This document shows positions 42,616 through 51,576 of a DNA stretch of 64,000 bases, piece after piece. The notes beneath the pieces were generated by a model that ran no database searches, was not told the origin of the DNA, and saw nothing but the letters and a program-made list of their open reading frames with translations. The DNA is from Clostridium transplantifaecale. GTDB taxonomy: Bacteria > Bacillota > Clostridia > Lachnospirales > Lachnospiraceae. The stretch spans positions 186,001 to 250,000 of the forward strand of contig NZ_UYZY01000005.1 in assembly GCF_900626075.1 (NCBI RefSeq), in the 5' to 3' direction. The translations under genes were made by a program, and so were the position numbers. Position 1 is the first letter of the stretch, and each line of letters starts with the position of its first letter.

Positions 42616-43311
42616 GTGAAAAAATTTTTATGTGCACTTTCCATTATGGTGATGAGTCTGTTGGCATCCATGACTGCTTATGCAGGTCAATGGCGGGAAG
42701 AGGCAGGCTCAAATGGAGCACAGTGGAGATATGAGAACAATGACGGAACCTATGCGGCAGCCGGCTGGTTCTGGCTGGATGGCAATGGGGATGGGATCGC
42801 GGAGTGCTACTACTTTGATCCGAACGGTTGGATGCTTTCCAATACCGTGACTCCGGACGGGTACCAGGTAAATGAAGACGGTGCGTGGACCGAGTCTGGG
42901 ATTGTAAGGACACAGGCCGCCCCGCAGACCCCGGAAACACAAACAGAAGGAGAGCAAACTATGATACCAGTGACCATTACTGCAGGCGGCAGGCAGTTTG
43001 AGGCATCATTACTTAATAATGCTTCCACACAGGCACTGATTGCCCAGATGCCTATGACGGTAAGTATGGGCGAGATGAATGGGAATGAAAAATACTATTA
43101 TCTTTCATCGTCCCTGCCTACAGATACAAGGAGTGTAGGGAATATCCATACCGGTGATCTTATGCTTTATGGATCGGACTGCCTGGTACTGTTTTACGAG
43201 GATTTCAGAACATCCTACCGATACACGCGGCTTGGAGCTGTTTCCAACCCGGAGGGGCTTTCAGAGGCTTTGGGCAGAGGAAGTGTTTCAGTGACATTTG
43301 AGCGGAAATAA
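42616..43311 (+). CDS. Secreted protein: cell-wall-binding repeat plus cyclophilin-like domain
   Basis: GTG start at 42616 with AAGGAGG 8 bp upstream; a TTG at 42589 lies before that site. Signal peptide (cleavage after AYAG), then choline-binding-type wall repeats (GWFWLDGNGDGIAECYYFD, GWMLSNTVTPDGYQ), a Gln/Thr linker, then a cyclophilin-like domain from about residue 120 (FEASLLNNASTQALI, GEMNGNEKYYYL, GDLMLYGSDCLVLFYEDF). The domain is very close to the lipoprotein at 52461. Here the wall repeat takes the place of a lipid anchor. Unusual location between two GH1 genes; role unknown. Confidence 0.85.
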   Translation: MKKFLCALSIMVMSLLASMTAYAGQWREEAGSNGAQWRYENNDGTYAAAGWFWLDGNGDGIAECYYFDPNGWMLSNTVTPDGYQVNEDGAWTESGIVRTQAAPQTPETQTEGEQTMIPVTITAGGRQFEASLLNNASTQALIAQMPMTVSMGEMNGNEKYYYLSSSLPTDTRSVGNIHTGDLMLYGSDCLVLFYEDFRTSYRYTRLGAVSNPEGLSEALGRGSVSVTFERK

Positions 43312-43365
43312 TATCTGGGTGTAGAATTACAGTCTGAAACTAAATATCTATGAGGAGGAAACATT

Positions 43366-44781
43366 ATGCTGCACAAGAATTTAAAGCCATTTCCAAACGG
43401 CTTTTTCTGGGGGGCGAGCACTTCCGCTTACCAGGTGGAAGGGGCCAGCTTAGAAGACGGCAAGGGACCGTCCTGCCAGGATGTAAAGATGGTGCCGGAA
43501 GGGACATCCGACCTTACGGTTTGCGCGGACCATTACCATCATTATCAGGAAGACATTGCCCTGATGGCGGAGATGGGCTTTCATTCATACCGCTTCTCCA
43601 TTTCCTGGTCCCGAATCCTGCCGGAGGGAACTGGCAGGATTAATCCACAGGGAATTGAGTTCTACAGCAATCTGATTGATGAATGCCGGAAATATGGCAT
43701 AGAACCCATCGTTACCATGTTCCATTTTGATATGCCGGCGGCACTGGACGAAAGGGGGTCCTGGTCCAACCGGGAGTCTGTGGAATGGTTTTTGGAGTTT
43801 GCGCGGATTCTATTTGAAAATTTCGGCGACCGGGTAAAATACTGGCTTACCATCAATGAGCAGAATATGCTTACCCTTGTGGGGCCTGCCATCGGAAGCC
43901 TTTTTATCCCGGAGGGCTGCACCAACCAGATGAAAGAGATCTACCAGCAGAACCATCACCAGCTGGTGGCCCAGGCCAAAGCCATGGAACTCTGCCACAA
44001 GATGCTGCCGGAGGCTAAAATCGGACCGGCACCCAACATCAGCCTGGTTTACGCAGCCACCTGTAAGCCGGAGGACGTCCTGGCAGCACAGAATTTTAAC
44101 GCAATCAGGAACTGGCTCTATCTGGATATGGCGGTTTACGGTGTCTATAACCATCTGGTTTGGTCGTACTTGGAGGCCCATGACGCATGCCCGGTATTTT
44201 CAGAGGGAGACGAGGATGTATTAAAAAATGCCCATCCTGATTTTATCGGTTTCAATTATTATTCAACGGCAACCGCAGAGGCAGACAATGGCGGGGAAGA
44301 GACGGAAACGACTGTGGATCAGCAGTCCGCCGGAGGGGAAGCCGGAGTTTACAAAGGGTACCACAACCCCAACTTAATGAAAACGGAGTTTGGCTGGGAG
44401 ATTGACCCAATCGGATTCCGGGCAACCATGAGGGAGCTGTATTCCCGATACCGTCTGCCGCTGCTGGTAACGGAAAACGGCCTGGGAGCTTATGACAAAC
44501 TGGAAGACGGCAAGATACATGACCCGTACAGAATCCAGTATCTCAGAGAGCATATTGCACAGATTCAGCAGGCCATCACAGACGGTGTGGATATGCTGGG
44601 CTATAACCCATGGTCTGCCATTGATCTGATTTCCACTCATGAGGGAATGAAGAAACGGTACGGGCTCATCTATGTTGACCGTGATGAGTTTGATCTGAAG
44701 ACACTGAAGCGTTACCGCAAGGATTCATTCTACTGGTACAAGAAAGTGATTGCCACAAACGGTGAAGATCTGGCAGATTGA
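43366..44781 (+). CDS. 6-phospho-beta-glucosidase, GH1 (second)
   Basis: A 471-residue GH1 enzyme: FFWGASTSAYQVEGAS, acid/base Glu in WLTINEQNML (about residue 165), nucleophile Glu in LVTENGLGAYD (about 370), and KKRYGLIYVD near the end. It differs clearly from the first GH1 gene, so the two probably serve different aglycones. GAGGAGG precedes the ATG. Last gene of the beta-glucoside set, followed by a terminator. Confidence 0.94.
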   Translation: MLHKNLKPFPNGFFWGASTSAYQVEGASLEDGKGPSCQDVKMVPEGTSDLTVCADHYHHYQEDIALMAEMGFHSYRFSISWSRILPEGTGRINPQGIEFYSNLIDECRKYGIEPIVTMFHFDMPAALDERGSWSNRESVEWFLEFARILFENFGDRVKYWLTINEQNMLTLVGPAIGSLFIPEGCTNQMKEIYQQNHHQLVAQAKAMELCHKMLPEAKIGPAPNISLVYAATCKPEDVLAAQNFNAIRNWLYLDMAVYGVYNHLVWSYLEAHDACPVFSEGDEDVLKNAHPDFIGFNYYSTATAEADNGGEETETTVDQQSAGGEAGVYKGYHNPNLMKTEFGWEIDPIGFRATMRELYSRYRLPLLVTENGLGAYDKLEDGKIHDPYRIQYLREHIAQIQQAITDGVDMLGYNPWSAIDLISTHEGMKKRYGLIYVDRDEFDLKTLKRYRKDSFYWYKKVIATNGEDLAD

Positions 44782-44793
44782 TACAGGAATGAT

Positions 44794-44830
44794 AAAAGGG
44801 CAAATGGTCATTGGGCTGTCTGCCTTTTTT
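44794..44830 (+). terminator. Intrinsic terminator after GH1 operon
   Basis: AAAAGGGCA pairs with TGCCTTTTT (one G-U) across an 18-nt loop and continues as T-run. Confidence 0.6.
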
Positions 44831-44979
44831 CTTAGGCATAAATAAACCTTCAATGTAGGAACCCACTTATCAAGGGAATCCTATCACATTCCGTGTAAGA
44901 CTGAAATCGTCAACCGCGAATTTTGTTGGTAAAACAAGAATTTAATATTACATTTTAGGAAAAAAATTGAAAAAAGGTA

Positions 44980-45010
44980 TTGACCTTGAGTCGGGTTAAG
45001 GGATTAGACT
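44980..45010 (+). promoter_or_regulatory. MerR-type promoter with 19-bp spacer
   Basis: TTGACC, a 19-bp spacer and TAGACT, with the imperfect dyad CCTTGAG-TCGG-GTTAAGG between them. Over-long spacers of this kind are the mark of promoters untwisted by MerR proteins; the merR gene itself follows at 45051. Confidence 0.75.
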
Positions 45011-45050
45011 GAATTCAGGATCGATTCTAACTACATAGGAGGAATACACT

Positions 45051-45452
45051 ATGACCATCAAACAAGCATCGGAAATAACAGGGATATCCATTGACAATCT
45101 TCGCTATTATGAACGGATTGGACTGATTCCCGAAGTTCCCCGTAATGAGTCGGGGATCCGCAATTATGATGATATGAGCATAAGCTGGATTGACTTTGTT
45201 ATGCGGTTTAAAAGAGGCGGAGTGGCGTTAGAGGCAATTCGGGAGTATGTGCAGCTTGCATTAAAAGGGGAAGAGACGAAGCCGGCAAGGAAAGATATCC
45301 TGCTGGAGGCGAAGGAGAACCTGGAGGCAAAGATGACGGAAATCCGGGAAAGTCTGGATGTGATCAACTACAAGCTGGATACCTACGACCAGAAATGCGG
45401 TCCCATCACCATGGAAATGGTAGATGCGTGGAAAAAATCAAAAGGTCAATAA
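45051..45452 (+). CDS. MerR-family transcriptional regulator
   Basis: A 133-residue MerR protein: helix-turn-helix TIKQASEITGISIDNLRYYERIGLIP, wing with RNYDDMSISWIDFVMRF, and a C-terminal coiled coil (residues 80-120). It has no metal-type Cys cluster, and looks like the AdhR/aldehyde-responsive group. AGGAGG ribosome site. It most likely regulates itself and the flavin reductase 45 bp downstream through the 19-bp-spacer promoter. Confidence 0.9.
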   Translation: MTIKQASEITGISIDNLRYYERIGLIPEVPRNESGIRNYDDMSISWIDFVMRFKRGGVALEAIREYVQLALKGEETKPARKDILLEAKENLEAKMTEIRESLDVINYKLDTYDQKCGPITMEMVDAWKKSKGQ

Positions 45453-45497
45453 CGATAAAACATGATTGATAGAAAAAAATCAGGAGGATTTTTAAAA

Positions 45498-46046
45498 ATG
45501 AAGAAAGATATTGGAAATTCACTGGCACTTTATCCTACCCCATTAGTCGTGGTTGGAGCCATGGTAGAGGGCAAGCCGAACTGGCTTTTAGTCGGGCATC
45601 TGGGAATAATGGGGCATGACCATATTATGGTCAGCCTGGCAAGCGCCCATTTCACAAACAAAGGCATCAAAGAGAATCAAAAGCTCTCTGTTGCAATTGT
45701 AGATGAAGCGCTGCTGCCAAAGGCGGACCATGTAGGCTGTGTCAGCGGAAGCAAGGAAGATAAGTCGGGGGTTTTTGCCTACCACATCAGCGAGGCAGGC
45801 GTACCGATTATTGACGAGGCACCTGTGGTGATGGAGTGCAGTGTGGAGGATATATACGAGACAGCAGGATTTGAAAGCTTCATCTGCACAATCGATCATG
45901 TTTATGCGGATGAAACAGTTATCAATGAGAAGGGGAAACTGGATTACCGCGCATTAAAGCCCGTGCTCTTTGAAATGCCAACCTATGAATACCTGCGTAC
46001 CGGAGATATCATCGGTAACTGCATGACCATAGAGAGCGGAAAATAA
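45498..46046 (+). CDS. Flavin reductase-like protein (split-barrel FMN-binding)
   Basis: The start at 45498 follows AGGAGG; an upstream in-frame ATG at 45462 precedes that site and is rejected. 182 residues with the flavin-reductase split-barrel pattern: YPTPLVVVGAMVEGKPNWL, MVSLASAHFTNKGIKENQ, FSVAIVDEAL-like segment and HVGCVSGSKEDKSG. It should bind FMN and transfer electrons or bind flavin-like ligands. Under the MerR promoter; a broken alcohol dehydrogenase follows. Confidence 0.85.
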   Translation: MKKDIGNSLALYPTPLVVVGAMVEGKPNWLLVGHLGIMGHDHIMVSLASAHFTNKGIKENQKLSVAIVDEALLPKADHVGCVSGSKEDKSGVFAYHISEAGVPIIDEAPVVMECSVEDIYETAGFESFICTIDHVYADETVINEKGKLDYRALKPVLFEMPTYEYLRTGDIIGNCMTIESGK

Positions 46047-46100
46047 AGAGAAGTATCATAACATGAAAATTAAGCGGATGCGTAAGGAGAAGATTGATTC

Positions 46101-46302
46101 ATGAAAAATTTTGAATATAATGTGCCGGTTGATATCCTTTTTGGAAAAGGACAAGAGGAAAACCTGGCCGGTAAGCTGCAGCCTTTTGGAAAAAAAGATT
46201 CTGCTGACTTATGGCGGGGGAAGTGTTAAAAAAAGCGGCTTATATAATCGGCTGACTGCCATTTTAAAAGATTTTGTGGAAATTTTAAAGATGTGCCTTT
46301 AA
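46101..46302 (+). pseudogene. Iron-containing alcohol dehydrogenase, N-terminal fragment
   Basis: From ATG 46101 (AAGGAG upstream) the sequence reads like the N-terminus of an iron alcohol dehydrogenase (VDILFGKGQEENLAGKLQPFG), then shifts frame within an A-run at about 46190 to KILLTYGGGSVKKSGLYNRL. After about 65 residues homology ends. The remaining 320 residues are absent. It was probably the third gene of the MerR/flavin reductase operon, as alcohol dehydrogenases often are in AdhR systems. Confidence 0.8.
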
Positions 46303-46730
46303 GGGCAGACTGGAGGCCGCCGGTACGTTCCGGCGGTCTTCCTGGAGAACGGAGGTATTCGGTGATAAATAAGAAGCTTGTCGCTTTCTTTTCAGCCAGT
46401 GGTGTGACAGCTATCTCACACCGTACCAGGTGGTGTTCTTAGGGTTTCTTAAAATGGAGTATAGTATTTAGGTGTGTATAGAGTACATACAGTGAGAAAA
46501 GATGAGATATTGGTACAGAAGACACAGTTAATAGGAAAATATGTGTATACAGTAAATGAAACAATTAGCATGACTGGTATTAGAGAGTGAATCTAAGGAC
46601 CAGTCTTTTTTATTGATAAATAGATATTGTTAATCTACTTATGGGTGCCAATATAATGGGTTCATTATGTCAAATTATTCTGGTATGTGATACAATAATT
46701 ATATATTTCTTTTACACATGGAGGAAAAGA
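46303..46730. other. Intergenic stretch without recognisable gene
   Basis: It contains a GC-rich hairpin (GCCGCCGG/CCGGCGGT near 46316-46336) after the alcohol dehydrogenase debris and a terminator at 46572-46611. AT content rises after about 46440. No ORF with ribosome site was found. Confidence 0.6.
46572..46611 (+). terminator. Intrinsic terminator
   Basis: GACTGGT pairs with ACCAGTC over a 20-nt loop, followed by seven T. Confidence 0.55.
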
Positions 46731-47182
46731 ATGGATTGGAAAAATATCAGAGTATATAATGGCTCTCAGAATAATGCGTTTGAAGAATTAGTATGTCAAT
46801 TGGCACGAAAAGAAAAAAGAGAACAAAATAAAAAATTTATTAAGTTGGTGCGCCAGATAGTGGAATAGAATGTTGCTGGGTCTTGGAGAGTGGCGATGAG
46901 ATTGCATGGCAGGCAAAGTATGTTTTTGATATAGATAATACATTGAAAGAAGCAAGCAGTTCCTTTACAACAGTTTTAAAAGGTCATTCTAGAATGGTAG
47001 AGTTTATTTTATCAATACCATTTGATTTGCCTGATCCGACTTATAATAGAAACGGTAAGCCGATAAAGAGTGCGAAGAAAAAATGGGATGATAAAGTAGT
47101 GGCGTGGAAAACTCATAGAACTTTTATTCGGATGAAGCAAAACGGGGAACGGATGTTCTGCATTGGTATAAATGATTCGTAG
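46731..47182 (+). pseudogene. Restriction-endonuclease-like N-terminus of a defence-type NTPase, frameshifted
   Basis: ATG 46731 follows GGAGG. MDWKNIRVYNGSQNNAFEEL and VCQLARKEK open a domain that I recall from the N-termini of large STAND-type NTPases linked to phage defence. A one-base loss near 46848 (AAGTTGGTGCGCC) breaks the frame; in the next frame the protein continues KLGAPDSGIECCWVLESGD, EIAWQAKYVFD (a QxK motif typical of PD-(D/E)XK nucleases) and SIPFDLPDPTYNRNGK. Only about 150 residues remain and no NTPase domain follows. AT-rich codon use unlike its neighbours suggests foreign origin. Family assignment is from memory. Confidence 0.6.
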
Positions 47183-47266
47183 GGGGAGTGATGATATACA
47201 TAAATTATGGACATATGGATAATAAAAAAGGTAAGGAAAGCGATATTTATATTGGGAGGAAAATGA

Positions 47267-48613
47267 ATGGCAGAAAACCAAAACACAGAATGGAAGGAAT
47301 CCTGGCGTGATGAGTATTTGAAATGGATCTGTGGTTTTGCAAATGCTCAAGGCGGTAAGATATATATCGGAACCAATGACAACGGCAATGTCATTGGTGT
47401 GCCAGACAGCAAAAAACTGTTGGAAGATATCCCAAATAAAGTGCGGGATATTCTTGGCATTATCGTAGATGTCAATCTGCTGACACAGGCTGGGAAAGAT
47501 TACATTGAAATATGTGTGAATCCGAGCAGTTATCCGGTAAATTATAAGGGAGAATATCATTATCGCAGCGGCAGTACAAAGCAGCTACTTAGGGGAGCCG
47601 CCTTGACGGAGTTTTTACTGTCTAAAACGGGATATAAATGGGACGCAGTTCCGGTGGATGGTGTTACAGTTGAAGATTTAGATAAAGAGAGTTTTGACAT
47701 TTTTCGGCGAGAAGCTCTGCGCAGCGGTCGTATGACAGAAAAAGATTTGAACATGAGTAATGAACAGCTTCTGGACAGCCTCGGCTTTCTTGAGCATGGG
47801 AAGCTGAAACGTGCGGCGATTCTTTTATTTCATCGCAATCCGGAAAAATGGGTTACGGGCGCATATATCAAAATCGGATATTTTGGCGAAGGTTCTGATC
47901 TGCGCTATCAGGATGAGATTCATGGCTCCTTGTTTATACAGGCGGACAGGGTCATAGAATTGATTTATCTGAAGTATATGAAAGCCATAATATCCTACGA
48001 TAACGTTACCAGAATTGAGACATATCCTCTTCCTAAAGCGGCAGTTAGGGAAGCGGTATATAATGCGATTATCCATTCCAATTATGCGGCGTTAATTCCA
48101 ATACAGATTCGGATACATGAGGATGCGGTATACATCAGTAATGATTGTGTCTTTCCGGTAGGCTGGACAGTAGAAACTTTGATGGAAAGACATCGTTCAC
48201 AGCCTTACAATCCCAATATAGCCAATGGATTTTTCAGAGCAGGATATGTGGAAACATGGGGACGAGGAATAGAAAAAATCTGCGAGACGTGTAAAAAACA
48301 TGGTGTTCCAATGCCGGAATATACACTTCATTTAGAAGATATTATGGTAAAATTTACGCCTTTAGGACAGCAGAATGTTTTAAAAGATCACAATGTCCTA
48401 ATAAATGACCGATTAAATGTCCTGTTAGATGTTTCGTTGGAGGAAACAGTATTATCAGCAATGAGAGAAAATCCTCACATCACACAGGCACAGCTTTCCA
48501 AAAAACTGAATCGTTCTGACAGGCAGATAAGACGGGTTATAAAAGAACTGAGAGAAAAAGGGATTATTGAGCGTATTGGTAGCCGCAAATCAGGACAATG
48601 GGTTGTTAAATAG
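47267..48613 (+). CDS. AlbA_2-domain ATP-binding regulator with C-terminal winged helix
   Basis: A 448-residue protein with three parts. An N-terminal AlbA_2/Schlafen-like domain comes first (about residues 5-120; EWKESWRDEYLKWICGFANAQGG, YIGTNDNGNVIG). Next is a HATPase_c_4-type domain (about 250-355; AVREAVYNAIIHSNY, NGFFRAGYVETWGRGIEKI), and last a winged helix (about 390-448; ITQAQLSKKLNRSDRQIRRVIKEL). GGGAGG precedes the ATG. Such proteins are common accessory regulators of mobile or defence regions; their ligand is unknown. It shares the AT-rich composition of the fragment upstream. Confidence 0.85.
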   Translation: MAENQNTEWKESWRDEYLKWICGFANAQGGKIYIGTNDNGNVIGVPDSKKLLEDIPNKVRDILGIIVDVNLLTQAGKDYIEICVNPSSYPVNYKGEYHYRSGSTKQLLRGAALTEFLLSKTGYKWDAVPVDGVTVEDLDKESFDIFRREALRSGRMTEKDLNMSNEQLLDSLGFLEHGKLKRAAILLFHRNPEKWVTGAYIKIGYFGEGSDLRYQDEIHGSLFIQADRVIELIYLKYMKAIISYDNVTRIETYPLPKAAVREAVYNAIIHSNYAALIPIQIRIHEDAVYISNDCVFPVGWTVETLMERHRSQPYNPNIANGFFRAGYVETWGRGIEKICETCKKHGVPMPEYTLHLEDIMVKFTPLGQQNVLKDHNVLINDRLNVLLDVSLEETVLSAMRENPHITQAQLSKKLNRSDRQIRRVIKELREKGIIERIGSRKSGQWVVK

Positions 48614-48767
48614 CATTTTACTCAGAGAAAAAGATATGAAGAAAAAACTTCCGTTGAATCAAGGGATCTAAATAAAGGAATATCTTACATTGGGGAAATC
48701 GCTGTGTTTTGAAAAAGACAGTTAAAAAGACCGCTGAAATCAATATGCTTTTTAGGTATGATGAAGT

Positions 48768-48811
48768 ATGTAATATAAGTATTTGATATTATAGTTTCCG
48801 TGAATTATAAT
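48768..48811 (+). promoter_or_regulatory. LysR-type promoter motif, copy E
   Basis: TAATATAAGTATTTG overlapping TTGATA (48783-48788), 17-bp spacer, consensus TATAAT (48806-48811). It drives the small protein at 48834 and the alcohol dehydrogenase at 49193, with a leader of only about 16 nt. Confidence 0.8.
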
Positions 48812-48833
48812 CATGCTAAGAGAGGTGATAAAG

Positions 48834-49070
48834 ATGGCGGACTATATTCGTGATAGCAAAACAGTTGTACAAAACCTAAAAGATGCCGGATGCAGCGAAG
48901 AAGTGGTGGAAGAGTTTATGGGACTGGCAGAAGCCGGAGAGAAGCAGCGGCAGTTCAAACTCTTAGAAAAGCAAAGAAGAACCCTGTTGGACAAAGTTCA
49001 TCACAGTGAAAAACAGATTGACTGTCTGGATTATCTGGTCTTCCAGATGAAAAAAACACAGGAAAAGTAA
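48834..49070 (+). CDS. Small coiled-coil protein of unknown function
   Basis: Start at 48834 with GAGAGGTG 7 bp upstream. 78 residues, highly charged and helical: MADYIRDSKTVVQNLKDAG, then a probable coiled coil through EKQRQFKLLEKQRRTLLDKV to the C-terminus. No signal peptide or metal motif. I do not recognise a named family. It is first behind a strong LysR-type promoter and precedes an iron alcohol dehydrogenase by 122 bp. Confidence 0.75.
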   Translation: MADYIRDSKTVVQNLKDAGCSEEVVEEFMGLAEAGEKQRQFKLLEKQRRTLLDKVHHSEKQIDCLDYLVFQMKKTQEK

Positions 49071-49192
49071 TTTCTTTAAAAACAGTAACCATAAATCAAA
49101 TCATGCCGCCTGAATCTATACTACCGGATTAAGCGGTTCTGAGAGTATTCCACCTGAGACAGGAATCGGTGCTCTTATCAAGGAGGATTAAG

Positions 49193-50359
49193 ATGTTAGG
49201 AAATTTCAGTTATTCAAACCCGACAAAATTATATTTCGGTGAGGACTCGTTAAGATACCTGAATGAAGAACTTCCCAAATACGGCGATAAAGTTCTGCTG
49301 GTGTATGGCGGCGGCTCTATCAAGAAGAATGGCATTTACAGCCAAATGATTCAGATACTGGCGGATAACAAAAAGACGGTCAGCGAGGTGCCGGGAGTCA
49401 TGCCGAACCCTACCGTAGAAAAGCTGTATGAGGGATGTAAAATAGCAAAGGAAAATCAGGTTGATTTAATCCTGGCTGTTGGCGGCGGCTCCTGCTGTGA
49501 TTATGCAAAGGCGGTATCCGTTTCCACGTATTGTGAAGAAGATCCCTGGGAGAAATACTTTGCGCGCATGGAAGATGTCAGCAACCCGATTATCCCTGTA
49601 GGCTGCGTGCTGACTATGGTGGGTACCGGATCAGAGATGAACGGCGGATCCGTGATTACGAATCATGAAGCCAAGATGAAGATTGGCCATATTTTCGGGG
49701 ACAATGTGTTCCCTAAGTTTTCAATTTTAAATCCAACCTATACCTTTACACTTCCGGAGTATCAGATGGTGGCAGGGTTCTATGATATCATGAATCATAT
49801 CACAGAACAGTATTTCTCCGGTACAGATGATAACACTTCCGATTATATCATGGAAGGGCTGCTGAAATCCCTGATCCATAGCTCCAGGATTGCCAAAAAG
49901 GATCCGGCCAACTATGAGGCCCGCAGCAATATCATGTGGATTGCCACCTGGGCGCTGAATACACTGGTTGCCTGCGGAAAAACCAGCGACTGGATGGTGC
50001 ATATGATCGGGCAGGCGATCGGCGCCCATACCAATGCTACCCATGGCATGACACTGTCTGCCGTGTCCATGGCATATTACCGGCATATCTGCCCTTATGG
50101 CATTGCAAAATTCAAACGTTTTGCCACCAACGTGTGGGACGTAAATCCGGAGGGAAAGACAGATGCAGAGGTTGCCGGGGAAGGGCTGAACCGCATGGAA
50201 GCCTATATGAATGAATTAGGTCTTGTCATGAATGTTAAGGAATTGGGCGTTACGGAGGATATGCTGGAAAGCGTTGCCGATAGCACTATCCTGTTCCAGA
50301 CAGATTATAAACCGCTTACCCATGATGATGTGGTCCAGATTCTGAGAGAGAGTCTGTAA
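49193..50359 (+). CDS. Iron-containing alcohol dehydrogenase (second)
   Basis: A 388-residue group III alcohol dehydrogenase. Start 49193 follows AAGGAGG. Glycine motifs VYGGGSIKKNG and VGGGSCCDYAKA bind NAD(P)H; metal ligands lie in GFYDIMNHITEQYF and HMIGQAIGAHTNATHGMTL. It is a clear paralogue of the enzyme at 3885-5054 and also related to the fragment at 46101. Aldehyde reduction in the cytoplasm. It should be co-expressed with the small protein upstream from promoter copy E, and is followed by a terminator. Confidence 0.93.
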   Translation: MLGNFSYSNPTKLYFGEDSLRYLNEELPKYGDKVLLVYGGGSIKKNGIYSQMIQILADNKKTVSEVPGVMPNPTVEKLYEGCKIAKENQVDLILAVGGGSCCDYAKAVSVSTYCEEDPWEKYFARMEDVSNPIIPVGCVLTMVGTGSEMNGGSVITNHEAKMKIGHIFGDNVFPKFSILNPTYTFTLPEYQMVAGFYDIMNHITEQYFSGTDDNTSDYIMEGLLKSLIHSSRIAKKDPANYEARSNIMWIATWALNTLVACGKTSDWMVHMIGQAIGAHTNATHGMTLSAVSMAYYRHICPYGIAKFKRFATNVWDVNPEGKTDAEVAGEGLNRMEAYMNELGLVMNVKELGVTEDMLESVADSTILFQTDYKPLTHDDVVQILRESL

Positions 50360-50406
50360 ACAGCTCCAATACCGATAATATAAAAATGGAATAAGTATAA
50401 TAAGTA

Positions 50407-50472
50407 AAATATCAGCTTTACTTTGTAAATCGGGGACCGTTGGGACCTGTTTTGCGAGGGCTGATATTTTTT
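50407..50472. terminator. Intrinsic terminator
   Basis: AAATATCAGC pairs with GCTGATATTT across a 43-nt segment, followed by further T. It isolates the alcohol dehydrogenase transcript from the promoters that begin at 50478. Confidence 0.6.
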
Positions 50473-50477
50473 TGTGT

Positions 50478-50530
50478 TTAGAAAAAGTTTACTATTTCGT
50501 TAGGTAGATGTTATATCTATTTGTTAATCT
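50478..50530 (+). promoter_or_regulatory. OmpR-type direct-repeat promoter, site E
   Basis: TTA at 50478, 50489, 50500 and 50511; a weak -10 TAATCT at 50525, 14 bp after the last TTA. It lies 115 bp upstream of LysR-type promoter copy F; both point to the cyclophilin-like gene at 50922. Confidence 0.7.
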
Positions 50531-50627
50531 AAAAATATCTCCCTAAATGCTTTATTGTATATTTACATGTTCTATGAAAATAGAAAATTTATATGATTAA
50601 CCATGCTTTATTGGCATACGAGTATAT

Positions 50628-50669
50628 TCAATATAAGTATTTGATATTTTGGGAGCCATGGATTATAAT
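50628..50669 (+). promoter_or_regulatory. LysR-type promoter motif, copy F
   Basis: CAATATAAGTATTTG overlapping TTGATA (50641-50646), 17-bp spacer, TATAAT (50664-50669). Confidence 0.8.
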
Positions 50670-50766
50670 CGCATAAGAGTTGTAATGAATCGGCCCAAGC
50701 GGTTTCCCTAAGGGAAAATAATTCAGAAATGAAATCTGTGATTACAAAAAAATAGTAGGAGGTGAA

Positions 50767-50907
50767 GTGGGGAAAAGCTTAAAGATCGTGAAGCCTGGAG
50801 AGCAGAAGCCACGGCAGCGAAGCCGACAGAGGTTAAACAACGGCTGGGCTGTCACGACCAGAAGGACAGGATTGTCTGTAAAATTTTATGTACTCAAAAA
50901 GGAGTGA
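50767..50907 (+). CDS. Possible 46-residue leader ORF
   Basis: GTG at 50767 shortly after AGGAGG opens 46 codons of a basic peptide (GKSLKIVKPGEQKPRQRS) ending in the ribosome site of the next gene. It resembles the situation before the MATE gene at 13583, also behind a tandem promoter pair. No homology recognised; could be chance. Confidence 0.3.
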   Translation: MGKSLKIVKPGEQKPRQRSRQRLNNGWAVTTRRTGLSVKFYVLKKE

Positions 50908-50921
50908 AAGGAAGGACTAAA

Positions 50922-51446
50922 ATGAAAATGAACAGATTAAAAAAATATGTTATGGTACTTGCAGCGGCGATTGGTCTGTCAACTGCAATCTCAGGAGTGG
51001 CTGTCGCAGCAACCGCCGGAGAGAATGCAGCCGTCTCACAGCTGGAAGTACGGTTTGGTGATAATGGCTCCGCATTTACCATGAAGCTTGAAGATAATGA
51101 TACCGCTGCGGCGATCAAAAAGCATGTGGGTACTGCGGATTGGCGCCTTCCTATTTATCACTATAATGATTATGATAATTGGGAGAAGATGCAGTATTAT
51201 GACATTTCACGCCGGTATGATATTCCGTCTGATGATGCAAAAACAGTAACCTCCGAAAAGGCAGGCGAGGTATATTATTCCCACCCCAACAGAATTATTC
51301 TGTTCTATGAGGACGCAGAAGTGACTGGGGAGTATACAAAGATCGGGGAAATCGAAGCTACCGATGACTTTAAAAAGGCGGTTAAGGACAACCCGGTTTT
51401 GAGAGGCTGGGGCAACAAGATTGTGCAGATAAAAAGTGCGAAGTAA
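50922..51446 (+). CDS. Secreted cyclophilin-like-fold protein
   Basis: Start at 50922 (GGAAGG upstream); in-frame 50904 lies before that site. A 174-residue protein with a type I signal peptide (cleavage near GVAVAATA) and no lipobox, followed directly by a cyclophilin-like domain: LEVRFGDNGSAFTMKLEDN, WRLPIYHYNDYDNWE, NRIILFYEDAEVTGEYTKIG. It is the closest relative of the lipoprotein at 25553, differing mainly in the membrane anchor. Function unknown. It is transcribed from a tandem OmpR-type/LysR-type promoter pair and ends in its own terminator. Confidence 0.87.
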   Translation: MKMNRLKKYVMVLAAAIGLSTAISGVAVAATAGENAAVSQLEVRFGDNGSAFTMKLEDNDTAAAIKKHVGTADWRLPIYHYNDYDNWEKMQYYDISRRYDIPSDDAKTVTSEKAGEVYYSHPNRIILFYEDAEVTGEYTKIGEIEATDDFKKAVKDNPVLRGWGNKIVQIKSAK

Positions 51447-51501
51447 CCGTTCCATATGATGTATATATAAAACCGGAACCGAAAAAAGCTTCTATCTCAT
51501 G

Positions 51502-51540
51502 AAATACAGGCATTCATAGCAGAGTGTCTGTATTTTTTAT
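51502..51540 (+). terminator. Intrinsic terminator
   Basis: AAATACAG pairs with CTGTATTT over an 18-nt loop, followed by a T-run. Confidence 0.65.
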
Positions 51541-51576
51541 ACGAAAACAGGCTATCTGAATGATAAAAGTCATGGT

